Position numbers and translations under genes: made by a program. This document shows, one piece after another, positions 22,357-35,806 of a DNA stretch of 64,000 bases; position 1 is the stretch's first letter, and the number at the start of each line of letters is the position of its first letter. The DNA lies in assembly GCA_035048495.1 (NCBI GenBank), contig JASUTR010000063.1, positions 105,357 through 169,356 on the forward strand. Reading direction: 5' to 3'. Source of the stretch: Euptelea pleiosperma (taxonomy: Eukaryota > Streptophyta > Magnoliopsida > Ranunculales > Eupteleaceae). The notes beneath the pieces are model-generated. The model saw only the letters and a program-made list of their open reading frames with translations. It made no database searches and was not told the DNA's origin.

Positions 22357-23769
22357 TTATAGGCTTCGGAATGTAACACACAAACTGAGTCCAATTTGAG
22401 ACGTTGACGAACGGATGGAGCTAACTTGTTTCGACTGTCCCGAAGCTTGTTCCAACACTTCAAATGTGTTGAAACAATAGTAATGGAAGAATTCGAGTCT
22501 AATTACGAGTTCCAGTTGCGAAAAAGTCACAAGTAATAGGGTTCGGAACGTAACACACAAACTGAGTCCAATTTGAGACGTTGACGAACGGATGGACCTA
22601 ACTTGTTTTGACTGTCCCGAATCTTGTTTCAACACTTCAAATGTGTTGAAACAATAGTAATAGAAGAGTTTGAGTGCAATCACGAGGTCCGGTTGCGAAA
22701 AAGTCACAAGTTATAGGCTTCGGAATGTAACACACAAACTGAGTCCAATTTGAGACGTTGACGTACGGATGGAGCTAACTTGTTTTGACCGTCCCGAATC
22801 TTGTTCCAACACATCAAATGTGTTGAAACAATAGTAATACAAGAGTTTGAGTCCAATTACGAGGTCCGGTTGCGAAAAAGTCACAAGTTATTGGCTTCGG
22901 AATGCAACACACAAACTGTGTCCAATTTGAGACGTTGACGCACGAATGTAGCTAACTTGTTTCGACAGTTCCGAATCTTGTTCCAACACTTCAAATCTGT
23001 TGAAACAATAGTAATAGAAGAGTTTGAGTCCAATCACGAGGTCCGGTTGCGAAAAAGTCACAAGTTATAGGCTTCGGAATGCAACAGAGAAACTGAGTCC
23101 AATTTGAGAAGTTGATGTACGGATGGAGCAAACTTGTTTCGACTGTCCCAAATATTGTTCCAACACTTCAAATCTGTTGAAACAATAGTAATGGAAGAGT
23201 TTGAGTCTAATTATTAGGTCCGGTTGCGAAATAGTCACAAGTTATAGGCTTCGGAATGTAACACAGAAACTGAGTCCAATTTGAGACGTTGACGAACGGA
23301 TGGAGCTAACTTGTTTCGACTGTTCCGAATCTTGTTCAACTCTTCAAATATGTTGAAACAATAGTAATGGAAGAGTATGAGTCTAATTATGAGGTCCGGT
23401 TGCGAAAAAAGTCACAAGTTATAGGCTTCGGAATGTAACACACAAACTGAGTCCAATTTGAGACGTTGACGAACGGATGGAGCTAACTTGTTTCGACTGT
23501 CCCGAAGCTTGTTCCAACACTTCAAATGTGTTGAAACAATAGTAATGGAAGAATTCGAGTCTAATTACGAGTTCCAGTTGCGAAAAAGTCACAAGTAATA
23601 GGGTTCGGAACGTAACACACAAACTGAGTCCAATTTGAGACGTTGACGAACGGATGGACCTAACTTGTTTTGACTGTCCCGAATCTTGTTTCAACACTTC
23701 AAATGTGTTGAAACAATAGTAATAGAAGAGTTTGAGTCCAATCACGAGGTCCGGTTGCGAAAAAGTCAC
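22357..23769 (+). repeat. Tandem duplication of six monomers (1062 bp)
   Basis: Distinct variants at 22357-22707 recur at 23419-23769, exactly 1062 bp (6 x 177) later, including the gaattcgag and cacaagtaataggg words. The downstream copy of this block (near 52.4 kb) has a single version, so the duplication probably arose in this copy only. Confidence 0.8.
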
Positions 23770-26700
23770 AAGTTATAGGCTTCGGAATGTAACACACAAA
23801 CTGAGTCCAATTTGAGACGTTGACGAACGGATGGAGCTAACTTGTTTCAACTGTCCCGAAGCTTGTTCCAACACTTCAAATGTGTTGAAACAATAGTAAT
23901 GGAAGAATTCGAGTCTAATTACGAGTTCCAGTTGCGAAAAAGTCACAAGTTATAGGGTTCGGAACGTAACACACAAACTGAGTCCAATTTTAGACGTTGA
24001 TGAATGGATGGAGCTAACTTGTTTTGACTGTCCCGAATCTTGTTTCAACACTTCAAATGTGTTGAAACAATAGTAATAGAAGAGTTTGAGTCCAATCACG
24101 AGGTCCGGTTGCGAAAAAGTCACAAGTTATTGGCTTCAGAATGTAACACACAAACTGTGTCCAATTTGAGACGTTGACGCACGAATGTTGCTAACTTGTT
24201 TTGCCTGTCCCGAATCTTGTTCCAACACTTCAAATGGGTTAAAACAATAATAATGGAAGAGTTTGAGTAAAATTACGAGGTCTGATTGCAAAAAAGTCAC
24301 AAGTTATAGGCTTAGGAACGTAACACACAAACTAAGTCCAATTTGAGACTTTGACGCACGGATGGAGGTAAGTTGTTTTGACTGTCCCAAATACTGTGCC
24401 AACACTTCAAATCTATTGAAACAATAGTAATGGAAGAGTTTGGGTCTAATTATGAGGTCCGGTTGCGAAAAAGTCACAAGTTATAAGCTTCGGATTGTAA
24501 CACAAAAACTAAGTCCAATTTGAGACGTCGACGCACGGATGGAGCTAACTTGTTTCGACTATCACGAATCTTGTTCTAACACTTCAAATGTGTTGAAACA
24601 ATAGTAATGGAAGAGTTTGAGTCCAATTACGAGGTCCGGTTGCGAAAAAGTCACAAGTTATAGGCTTCGGAATGCAACACAGAAACCGAGTCCAATTTGA
24701 GACGTTGACGTACGGATGGAGCTAACTTGTTTCGACCGTCCCGAATCTTGTTCCAACACATCAAATGTGTTGAAACAATAGTAATACAAGAGTTTGAGTC
24801 CAATTACGAGGTCCGGTTGCGAAAAAGTCACAAGTTATTGGCTTCGGAATATAACACACAAACTGTGTCCAATTTGAGACGTTGACGCACGGATGGAGCT
24901 AACTTGTTTTGACTGTCCCAAATATTGTTCCAACACTTCAAATCTGTTGAAAGAATAGTAATGGAAGAATTCGAGTCTAATTACGAGTTCCAGTTGCGAA
25001 AAAGTCACAAGTAATAGGGTTCGGAACGTAACACACAAACTGAGTCCAATTTGAGACGTTGACGAACGGATGGACCTAACTTGTTTTGACCGTCCCGAAT
25101 CTTGTTTCAACACTTCAAATGTGTTGAAACAATAGTAATACAAGAGTTTGAGTCCAATCACGAGGTCCGGTTGCGAAAAAGTCACAAGTTATAGGCTTCG
25201 GAATGTAACACACAAACTGTGTCCAATTTGAGACGTTGACGCACGGATGGAGCTAACTTGTTTTGACTGTCCCAAATATTGTTCCAACACTTCAAATCTG
25301 TTGAAAGAATAGTAATGGAAGAGTTTGAGTCTACTTATGAGGTCCGGTTGCGAAAAAGTCACAAGTTATAGGCTTCAGAATGTAACATAGAAACTGAGTC
25401 CAATTTGAGACGTTGACGAACGGATGGAGCTAACTTGTTTCAACTGTCCCGAATCTTGTTCCAACACTTCAAATATGGTCAGACAATAGTAATGGAAGAG
25501 TATGTGTCTAATTAGGAGGTCCGGTTGCGAAAAAGTCACAAGTTATTGGCTTCAGAATGCAACACAGAAACTGAGTCCAATTTGAGACGTTGACGTACGG
25601 ATGGAGCTAACTTGTTTTGACCGTCCCGAATCTTGTTCCAACACATCAAATGTGTTGAAACAATAGTAATACAAGAGTTTGAGTCCAATTACGAGGTCCG
25701 GTTGCGAAAAAGTCACAAGTTATTGGCTTCGGAATGCAACACACAAACTGTGTCCAATTTGAGACGTTGACGCATGAATGCAGCTAACTTGTTTCGACTG
25801 TTCCGAATCTTGTTCCAACACTTCAAATCTGTTGAAACAATAGTAATGGAAGAGTTTGAGTCCAATCACGAGGTCCGGTTGCGAAAAAGTCACAAGTTAT
25901 AGGCTTCGGAATGTAACACACAAACTGAATCCAATTTGAGACGTTGACGCACGGATGGAGCTAACTTGTTTCGACTATCACGAATCTTATTCTAACACTT
26001 CAAATGTGTTGAAACAATAGTAATGGAAGAGTTTGAGTGCAATTACGAGGTCCGGTTGCGAAAAAGTCACAAGTTATAGGCTTCGGAATGCAACACAGAA
26101 ACTGAGTCCAATTTGAGACGTTGACGTACGGATGGAGCTAACTTGTTTCGACCGTCCCGAATCTTGTTCCAACACATCAAATGTGTTGAAACAATAGTAA
26201 TACAAGAGTTTGAGTCCAATTACGAGGTCCGGTTGCGAAAAAGTCACAAGTTATTGGCTTCGGAATATAACACACAAACTGTGTCCAATTTGAGACGTTG
26301 ACGCACGGATGGAGCTAACTTGTTTTGACTGTCCCAAATATTGTTCCAACACTTCAAATCTGTTGAAAGAATAGTAATGGAAGAGTTTGAGTCTAATTAT
26401 GCGGTCCGGTTGCGAAAAAGTCACAAGTTATAGGCTTCAGAATGTAACATAGAAACTGAGTCCAATTTGAGACGTTGACAAACGGATGGAGCTAACTTGT
26501 TTCAACTGTCCCGAATCTTGTTCCAACACTTCAAATATGGTCAAACAATAGTAATGGAAGAGTATGAGTCTAATTAGGAGGTCCGATTGCGAAAAAGTCA
26601 CAAGTTATAGGCTTCGGAATGTAACACACAAACTGAGTCCAATTAAAGACATTGACGCACGGATGGACCTAACTTGTTTCGACTGTCCCGAATCTTGTTC

Positions 26701-29700
26701 CAACACTTCAAATCTGTTGAAACAATAGTAATGGAAGAGTTTGAGTCTAATTATGAGGTCCGGTTGCGAAAAAGTCACAAGTAATAGGCTTCGGAATGTA
26801 ACACACAAACTGAGTCCAATTTGAGACGTTGACGAACGGATGGAGCTATCTTATTTCGACTGTCCCGAATCTTGTTCCAACACTTCAAATGTGTTGAAAC
26901 AATAGTAATGGAACAATTCGAGTCTAATTACGAGTTCCAGTTGCGAAAAAGTCACACGTTATAGGCTTCGGAACGTAACACACAAACTGAGTCCAATTTT
27001 AGACGTTGACGAACGGATGGAGCTAACTTGTTTTGACTGTCCCGAATCTTGTTTCAACACTTCAAATGTGTTGAAACAATAGTAATAGAAGAGTTTGAGT
27101 CCAATCACGAGGTCCGGTTGCGAAAAAGTCACAAGTTATAGGCTTCGGAATGCAACACAGAAACTGAGTCCAATTTGAGACGTTGACGTACGGATGGAGC
27201 TAACTTGTTTTGACCGCCCCGAATCTTGTTCCAACACATCAAATGTGTTGAAACAATAGTAATACAAGAGTTTGAGTCCAATTACGAGGTCCGGTTGCGA
27301 AAAAGTCACAAGTTATTGGCTTCGGAATGCAACACACAAACTGTGTCCAATTTGAGACGTTGACGCACGAATGTAGCTAACTTGTTTCGACTGTTCCGAA
27401 TCTTGTTCCAACACTTCAAATCTGTTGAAACAATAGTAATAGAAGAGTTTGAGTCCAATCACGAGGTCCGGTTGCGAAAAAGTCACAAGTTATAGGCTTC
27501 GGAATGCAACAGAGAAACTGAGTCCAATTTGAGAAGTTGATGTACGGATGGAGCAAACTTGTTTCGACTGTCCCAAATATTGTTCCAACACTTCAAATCT
27601 GTTGAAACAATAGTAATGGAAGAGTTTGAGTCTAATTATTAGGTCCGGTTGCGAAAAAGTCACAAGTTATAGGCTTCGGAATGTAACACAGAAACTGAGT
27701 CCAATTTGAGACGTTGACGAACGGATGGAGCTAACTTGTTTCGACTGTTCCGAATCTTGTTCCAACTCTTCAAATATGTTGAAACAATAGTAATGGAAGA
27801 GTATGAGTCTAATTATGAGGTCCGGTTGCGAAAAAGTCACAAGTTATAGGCTTCGGAATGTAACACACAAACTGAGTCCAATTTGAGACGTTGACGAACG
27901 GATGGAGCTAACTTGTTTCGACTGTCCCGAAGCTTGTTCCAACACTTCAAATGTGTTGAAACAATAGTAATGGAAGAATTCGAGTCTAATTACGAGTTCC
28001 AGTTGCTAAAAAGTCACAAGTAATAGGGTTCGGAACGTAACACACAAACTGAGTCCAATTTGAGACGTTGACGAACGGATGGACCTAACTTGTTTTGACT
28101 GTCCCGAATCTTGTTTCAACACTTCAAATGTGTTGAAACAATAGTAATAGAAGAGTTTGAGTCCAATCACGAGGTCCGGTTGCGAAAAAGTCACAAGTTA
28201 TAGGCTTCGGAATGTAACACACAAACTGAGTCCAATTTGAGACGTTGACGAACGGATGGAGCTAACTTGTTTCAACTGTCCCGAAGCTTGTTCCAACACT
28301 TCAAATGTGTTGAAACAATAGTAATGGAAGAATTCGAGTCTAATTACGAGTTCCAGTTGCGAAAAAGTCACAAGTTATAGGGTTCGGAACGTAACACACA
28401 AACTGAGTCCAATTTTAGACGTTGATGAATGGATGGAGCTAACTTGTTTTGACTATCCCGAATCTTGTTTCAACACTTCAAATGTGTTGAAACAATAGTA
28501 ATAGAAGAGTTTGAGTCCAATCACGAGGTCCGGTTGCGAAAAAGTCACAAGTTATTGGCTTCAGAATGTAACACACAAACTGTGTCCAATTTGAGACGTT
28601 GACGCACGAATGTTGCTAACTTGTTTTGCCTGTCCCGAATCTTGTTCCAACACTTCAAATGGGTTAAAACAATAATAATGGAAGAGTTTGAGTAAAATTA
28701 CGAGGTCTGATTGCAAAAAAGTCACAAGTTATAGGCTTAGGAACGTAACACACAAACTAAGTCCAATTTGAGACTTTGACGCACGGATGGAGGTAAGTTG
28801 TTTTGACTGTCCCAAATACTGTGCCAACACTTCAAATCTATTGAAACAATAGTAATGGAAGAGTTTGGGTCTAATTATGAGGTCCGGTTGCGAAAAAGTC
28901 ACAAGTTATAAGCTTCGGAATGTAACACAAAAACTGAGTCCAATTTGAGACGTTGACGCACTAATGTAGCTAACTTGTTTCGACTGTTCCGAATCTTGTT
29001 CCAACACTTCAAATCTGTTGAAACAATAGTAATAGAAGAGTTTGAGTCCAATCACGAGGTCCGGTTGCGAAAAAGTCACAAGTTATAGGCTTCGGAATGC
29101 GACAGAGAAACTGAGTCCAATTTGAGAAGTTGATGTACGGATGGAGCAAACTTGTTTCGACTGTCCCAAATATTGTTCCAACACTTCAAATCTGTTGAAA
29201 CAATAGTAATGCAAGAGTTTGAGTCTAATTATTAGGTCCGGTTGCGAAATAGTCACAAGTTATAGGCTTCGGATTGTAACACAGAAACTGAGTCCAATTT
29301 GAGACGTTGACGAACGGATGGAGCTAACTTGTTTCGACTATTCCGAATCTTGTTCCAACTCTTCAAATATGTTGAAACAATAGTAATGGAAGAGTATGAG
29401 TCTAATTATGAGGTCCGGTTGCACAAAAGTCACAAGTTATAGGCTTCGGAATGTAACACACAAACAGAGTCCAATTTGAGACGTTGACGAACGGATGGAG
29501 CTAACTTATTTCGACTGTCCCGAAGCTTGTTCCAACACTTCAAATGTGTTGAAACAATAGTAATGGAAGAATTCGAGTCTAATTACGAGTTCCAGTTGCG
29601 AAAAAGTCACAAGTAATAGGGTTCGGAACGTAACACCCAAACTGAGTCCAATTTGAGACGTTGACGAACGGATGGACCTAACTTGTTTTGACTGTCCGAA

Positions 29701-29739
29701 TCTTGTTTCAACACTTCAAATGTGTTGAAACAATAGTAA

Positions 29740-32215
29740 TAGAAGAGTTTGAGTCCAATCACGAGGTCCGGTTGCGAAAAAGTCACAAGTTATAGGCTTC
29801 GGAATGCAACAGAGAAACTGAGTCCAATTTGAGAAGTTGATGTACGGATGGAGCAAACTTGTTTCGACTGTCCCAAATATTGTTCCAACACTTCAAATCT
29901 GTTGAAACAATAGTAATGGAAGAGTTTGAGTCTAATTATGAGGTCCGGTTGCGAAAAAGTCACAAGTTATAGGCTTCAGAATGTAACATAGAAACTGAGT
30001 CCAATTTGAGATGTTGACGAACGGATGGAGCTAACTTGTTTCAACTATCCCGAATCTTGTTCCAACACTTCAAATATGTTGAAACAATAGTAATGGAAGA
30101 GTATGAGTCTAATTAGGAGGTCCGGTTGCGAAAAAGTCACAAGTTATAGGCTTCGGAATGTAACACACAAATTGAGTCCAATTAAAGACATTGACGCACG
30201 GATGGAGCTAACTTGTTTCGACTGTCCGGAATCTTGTTCCAACACTTCAAATCTGTTGAAACAATAGTAATGGAAGAGTTTGAGTCCAATTACGAGGTCC
30301 GGTTGCGAAAAAGTCACAAGTTATAGGCTTCGGAATGCAACACAGAAACTGAGTCCAATTTGAGACGTTGACGTACGGCTGGAGCTAACTTGTTTTGACC
30401 GTCCCGAATCTTGTTCCAACACATCAAATGTGCTGAAACAATAGTAATACAAGAGTTTGAGTCCAATCACGAGGTCCGGTTGCGAAAAAGTCAAAAGTTA
30501 TTGGCTTCGGAATGTAACACACAAACTGTGTCCAATTTGAGACGTTGACGCACGAATGTAGCTAACTTGTTTTGCCTGTCCCGAATCTTGTTCCAATACT
30601 TCAAATGGGTTGAAACAATAATAATGGAAGAATTTGAGTAAAATTACGAGGTCTGATTGCGAGAAATTCACAAGTTATAGGCTTAGGAACCTAACACACA
30701 AACTAAGTCCAATTTGAGACTTCGACGCACGGATGGAGGTAAGTTATTTTGACTGTCCCAAATACTGTTCCAATAATTCAAATCTATTGAAACAATAGTA
30801 ATGGAAGAGTTTGGGTCTAATTATGAGGTCTGGTTGCGAAAAAGTCACAAGTTATAAGCTTCGGAATGTAACACACAAACTGAGTCCAATTTTAGACGTT
30901 GACGCACGGATGGAGCTAACTTGTTTCGACTATCACGAATCTTGTTCTAACACTTCAAATGTGTTGAAACAATAGTAATGGAAGAGTTTGAGTCCAATTA
31001 CGAGGTCCGGTTGCGAAAAAGTCACAAGTTATTGGCTTCGGAATATAACACACAAACTGTGTCCAATTTGAGACGTTGACGCACGGATGGAGCAAACGGT
31101 TTTTGACTATCACGAATCTTGTTCTAACACTTCAAATGTGTTGAAACAATAGTAATGGAAGAGTTTGAGACCAATTACGAGGTCCGATTGCGAAAAAGTC
31201 ACAAGTTATAGGCTTCAGAATGTAACATAGAAACTGAGTCCAATTTGAGACGTTGACGAACGGATGGAGCTAACTTGTTTCAACTGTCCCGAATCTTGTT
31301 CCAACACTTCAAATATGGTCAAACAATAGTAATGGAAGAGTATGAGTCTAATTAGGAGGTCCGGTTGCGAAAAAGTCACAAGTTATGGGCTTCGGAATGT
31401 AACACACAAACTGAGTCCAATTAAAGACATTGACGCACGGATGGACCTAACTTGTTTCGACTGTCCCGAATCTCGTTCCAACACTTCAAATCTGTTGAAA
31501 CAATAGTAATGGAAGAGTTTGAGTCTAATTATGAGGTCCGGTTGCGAAAAAGTCACAAGTAATAGGCTTCGGAATGTAACACACAAACTGATTCCAATTT
31601 GAGACGTTGACGAACGGATGGAGCTAACTTGTTTTGACTGTCCCGAATCTTGTTTCAACACTTCAAATGTGATGAAACAATAGTAATAGAAGAGTTTGAG
31701 TCCAATCACGAGGTCCGGTTGCGAAAAAGTCACAAGTTATAGGCTTCGGAATGCAACACAGAAACTGAGTCCAATTTGAGACGTTGACGTACGGATGGAG
31801 CTAACTTGTTTTGACTGTCCCGAATCTTGTTCCAACACATCAAATGTGTTGAAACAATAGTAATACAAGAGTTTGAGTCCAATTACGAGGTCCGGTTGCG
31901 AAAAAGTCACAAGTTATTGGCTTCGGAATGCAACACACAAACTGTGTCCAATTTGAGACGTTGACGCACTAATGTAGCTAACTTGTTTCGACTGTTCCGA
32001 ATCTTGTTCCAACACTTCAAATCTGTTGAAACAATAGTAATAGAAGAGTTTGAGTCCAATCACGAGGTCCGGTTGCGAAAAAGTCACAAGTTATAGGCTT
32101 CGGAATGCAACAGAGAAACTGAGTCCAATTTGAGAAGTTGATGTACGGATGGAGCAAACTTGTTTCGACTGTCCCAAATATTGTTCCAACACTTCAAATC
32201 TGTTGAAACAATAGT
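29740..32215 (+). repeat. Satellite block C repeated at about 34164-36639 (offset 4424 bp, about 25 monomers)
   Basis: Private variants align at 4424 bp, for example agcaaacggttttt at 31091 and 35515, and gagaagttgatgtacgg near 29834 and 34258. It overlaps the 13-monomer repeat domain and shows that the domain extends leftwards in altered form. Confidence 0.75.
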
Positions 32216-32399
32216 AATGCAAGAGTTTGAGTCTAATTATTAGGTCCGGTTGCGAAATAGTCACAAGTTATAGGCTTCGGAATGTAACACAGAAACTGAG
32301 TCCAATTTGAGACGTTGACGAACGGATGGAGCTAACTTGTTTCGACTATTCCGAATCTTGTTCCAACTCTTCAAATATGTTGAAACAATAGTAATGGAA

Positions 32400-33490
32400 G
32401 AGTATGAGTCTAATTATGAGGTCCGGTTGCACAAAAGTCACAAGTTATAGGCTTCGGAATGTAACACACAAACTGAGTCCAATTTGAGACGTTTACGAAC
32501 GGATGGAGCTAACTTGTTTCGACTGTCCCGAAGCTTGTTCCAACACTTCAAATGTGTTGAAACAATAGTAATGGAAGAATTCGAGTCTAATTACGAGTTC
32601 CAGTTGCGAAAAAGTCACAAGTAATAGGGTTCGGAACGTAACACACAAACTGAGTCCAATTTGAGACGTTGACGAACGGATGGACCTAACTTGTTTTGAC
32701 TGTCCCGAATCTTGTTTCAACACTTCAAATGTGTTGAAACAATAGTAATAGAAGAGTTTGAGTCCAATCAGGAGGTCCGGTTGCAAAAAAGTCACAAGTT
32801 ATAGGCTTCGGAATGTAACACACAAACCGAGTCCAATTTGAGACGTTGACGAACGGATGGAGCTAACTTGTTTCGACTGTCCCGAAGCTTGTTCCAACAC
32901 TTCAAATGTGTTGAAACAATAGTAATGGAAGAATTCGAGTCTAATTACGAGTTCCAGTTGCGAAAAAGTCACAAGTAATAGGGTTCGGAACGTAACACCC
33001 AAACTGAGTCCAATTTGAGACGTTGACGAACGGATGGACCTAACTTGTTTTGACTGTCCGAATCTTGTTTCAACACTTCAAATGTGTTGAAACAATAGTA
33101 ATAGAAGAGTTTGAGTCCAATCACGAGGTCCGGTTGCGAAAAAGTCACAAGTTATAGGCTTCGGAATGCAACAGAGAAACTGAGTCCAATTTGAGAAGTT
33201 GATGTACGGATGGAGCAAACTTGTTTCGACTGTCCCAAATATTGTTCCAACACTTCAAATCTGTTGAAACAATAGTAATGGAAGAGTTTGAGTCTAATTA
33301 TGAGGTCCGATTGCGAAAAAGTCACAAGTTATAGGCTTCAGAATGTAACATAGAAACTGAGTCCAATTTGAGACGTTGACGAACGGATGGAGCTAACTTG
33401 TTTCAACTATCCCGAATCTTGTTCCAACACTTCAAATATGTTGAAACAATAGTAATGGAAGAGTATGAGTCTAATTAGGAGGTCCGGTTG
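32400..33490 (+). repeat. Satellite block D repeated at about 40185-41277 (offset about 7786 bp)
   Basis: Both copies carry gcacaaaagtcac, gagacgtttacg, caatcaggagg with gttgcaaaaaag, and aacacccaaac in the same order. About 44 monomers separate them. Satellite only. Confidence 0.75.
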
Positions 33491-33505
33491 CGAAAAAGTC
33501 ACAAG

Positions 33506-35806
33506 TTATGGGCTTCGGAATGTAACACACAAACTGAGTCCAATTAAAGACATTGACGCACGGATGGACCTAACTTGTTTCGACTGTCCCGAATCTCGTT
33601 CCAACACTTCAAATCTGTTGAAACAATAGTAATGGAAGAGTTTGAGTCTAATTATGAGGTCCGGTTGCGAAAAAGTCACAAGTAATAGGCTTCGGAATGT
33701 AACACACAAACTGAGTCCAATTTGAGACGTTGACGAACGGATGGAGCTAACTTGTTTTGACTGTCCCGAATCTTGTTTCAACACTTCAAATGTGTTGAAA
33801 CAATAGTAATAGAAGAGTTTGAGTCCAATCACGAGGTCCGGTTGCGAAAAAGTCACAAGTTATAGGCTTCGGAATGCAACACAGAAACTGAGTCCAATTT
33901 GAGACGTTGACGTACGGATGGAGCTAACTTGTTTTGACTGTCCCAAATCATGTTCCAACACATCAAATGTGTTGAAACAATAGTAATACAAGAGTTTGAG
34001 TCCAATTACGAGGTCCGGTTGCGAAAAAGTCACAAGTTATTGGCTTCGGAATGCAACACACAAACTGTGTCCAATTTGAGACGTTGACGCACTAATGTAG
34101 CTAACTTGTTTCGACTGTTCCGAATCTTGTTCCAACACTTCAAATCTGTTGAAACAATAGTAATAGAAGAGTTTGAGTCCAATCACGAGGTCCGGTTGCG
34201 AAAAAGTCACAAGTTATAGGCTTCGGAATGCAACAGAGAAACTGAGTCCAATTTGAGAAGTTGATGTACGGATGGAGCAAACTTGTTTCGACTGTCCCAA
34301 ATATTGTTCCAACACTTCAAATCTGTTGAAACAATAGTAATGGAAGAGTTTGAGTCTAATTATGAGGTCCGATTGCGAAAAAGTCACAAGTTATAGGCTT
34401 CAGAATGTAACATAGAAACTGAGTCCAATTTGAGACGTTGACGAACGGATGGAGCTAACTTGTTTCAACTATCCCGAATCTTGTTCCAACACTTCAAATA
34501 TGTTGAAACAATAGTAATGGAAGAGTATGAGTCTAATTAGGAGGTCCGGTTGCGAAAAAGTCACAAGTTATAGGCTTCGGAATGTAACACACAAATTGAG
34601 TCCAATTAAAGACATTGACGCACGGATGGAGCTAACTTGTTTCGACTGTCCCGAATCTTGTTCCAACACTTCAAATCTGTTGAAACAATAGTAATGGAAG
34701 AGTTTGAGTCCAATTACGAGGTCCGGTTGCGAAAAAGTCACAAGTTATAGGCTTCGGAATGCAACACAGAAACTGATTCCAATTTGAGACGTTGACGTAC
34801 GGATGGAGCTAACTTGTTTTGACCGTCCCGAATCTTGTTCCAACACATCAAATGTGTTGAAACAATAGTAATACAAGAGTTTGAGTCCAATCACGAGGTC
34901 CGATTGCGAAAAAGTCAAAAGTTATTGGCTTCGGAATGTAACACACAAACTGTGTCCAATTTGAGACGTTGACGCACGAATGTAGCTAACTTGTTTTGCC
35001 TGTCCCGAATCTTGTTCCAATACTTCAAATGGGTTGAAACAATAATAATGGAAGAGTTTGAGTAAAATTACGAGGTCTGATTGCGAAAAAGTCACAAGTT
35101 ATAGGCTTAGGAACCTAACACACAAACTAAGTCCAATTTGAGACTTCGACGCACGGATGGAGGTAAGTTATTTTGACTGTCCCAAATACTGTTCCAACAA
35201 TTCAAATCTATTGAAACAATAGTAATGGAAGAGTTTGGGTCTAATTATGAGGTCTGGTTGCAAAAAAGTCACAAGTTATAAGCTTCGGAATGTAACACAC
35301 AAACTGAGTCCAATTTTAGACGTTGACGCACGGATGGAGCTAACTTGTTTCGACTATCACGAATCTTGTTCTAACACTTCAAATGTGTTGAAACAATAGT
35401 AATGGAAGAGTTTGAGTCCAATTACGAGGTCCGGTTGCGAAAAATTCACAAGTTATTGGCTTCGGAATATAACACACAAACTGTGTCCAATTTGAGACGT
35501 TGACGCACGGATGGAGCAAACGGTTTTTGACTATCACGAATCTTGTTCTAACACTTCAAATGTGTTGAAACAATAGTAATGGAAGAGTTTGAGACCAATT
35601 ACGAGGTCCGATTGCGAAAAAGTCACAAGTTATAGGCTTCAGAATGTAACATAGAAACTGAGTCCAATTTGAGACGTTGACGAACGGATGGAGCTAACTT
35701 GTTTCAACTGTCCCGAATCTTGTTCCAACACTTCAAATATGGTCAAACAATAGTAATGGAAGAGTATGAGTCTAATTAGGAGGTCCGGTTGCGAAAAAGT
35801 CACAAG
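33506..35806 (+). repeat. 13-monomer higher-order repeat, unit 1 (2301 bp)
   Basis: This unit is 13 x 177 = 2301 bp and is followed by a near-identical unit at 35807-38107. Anchors at exactly 2301 bp: gacgcactaatg context (34081/36382), tcccaaatca (33941/36242), acaaattgag (34591/36892), and a private gaaactgattcc. Monomers within the unit differ clearly from each other. Confidence 0.9.

Larger units (their letters stand above)
17089..33130 (+). repeat. Large segmental block B, copy 1 (about 16 kb)
   Basis: The order of monomer variants here recurs from about 47330 to the window end at a base offset near 30.2 kb. Checked anchors: 17088 to 47329 (30241), 20409 to 50651 (30242), 28021 to 58231 (30210). 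The copies differ by whole-monomer gains and losses: one monomer near 18.8 kb, three at about 21.48-22.01 kb, six at about 22.74-23.80 kb. The block contains only satellite. Confidence 0.82.
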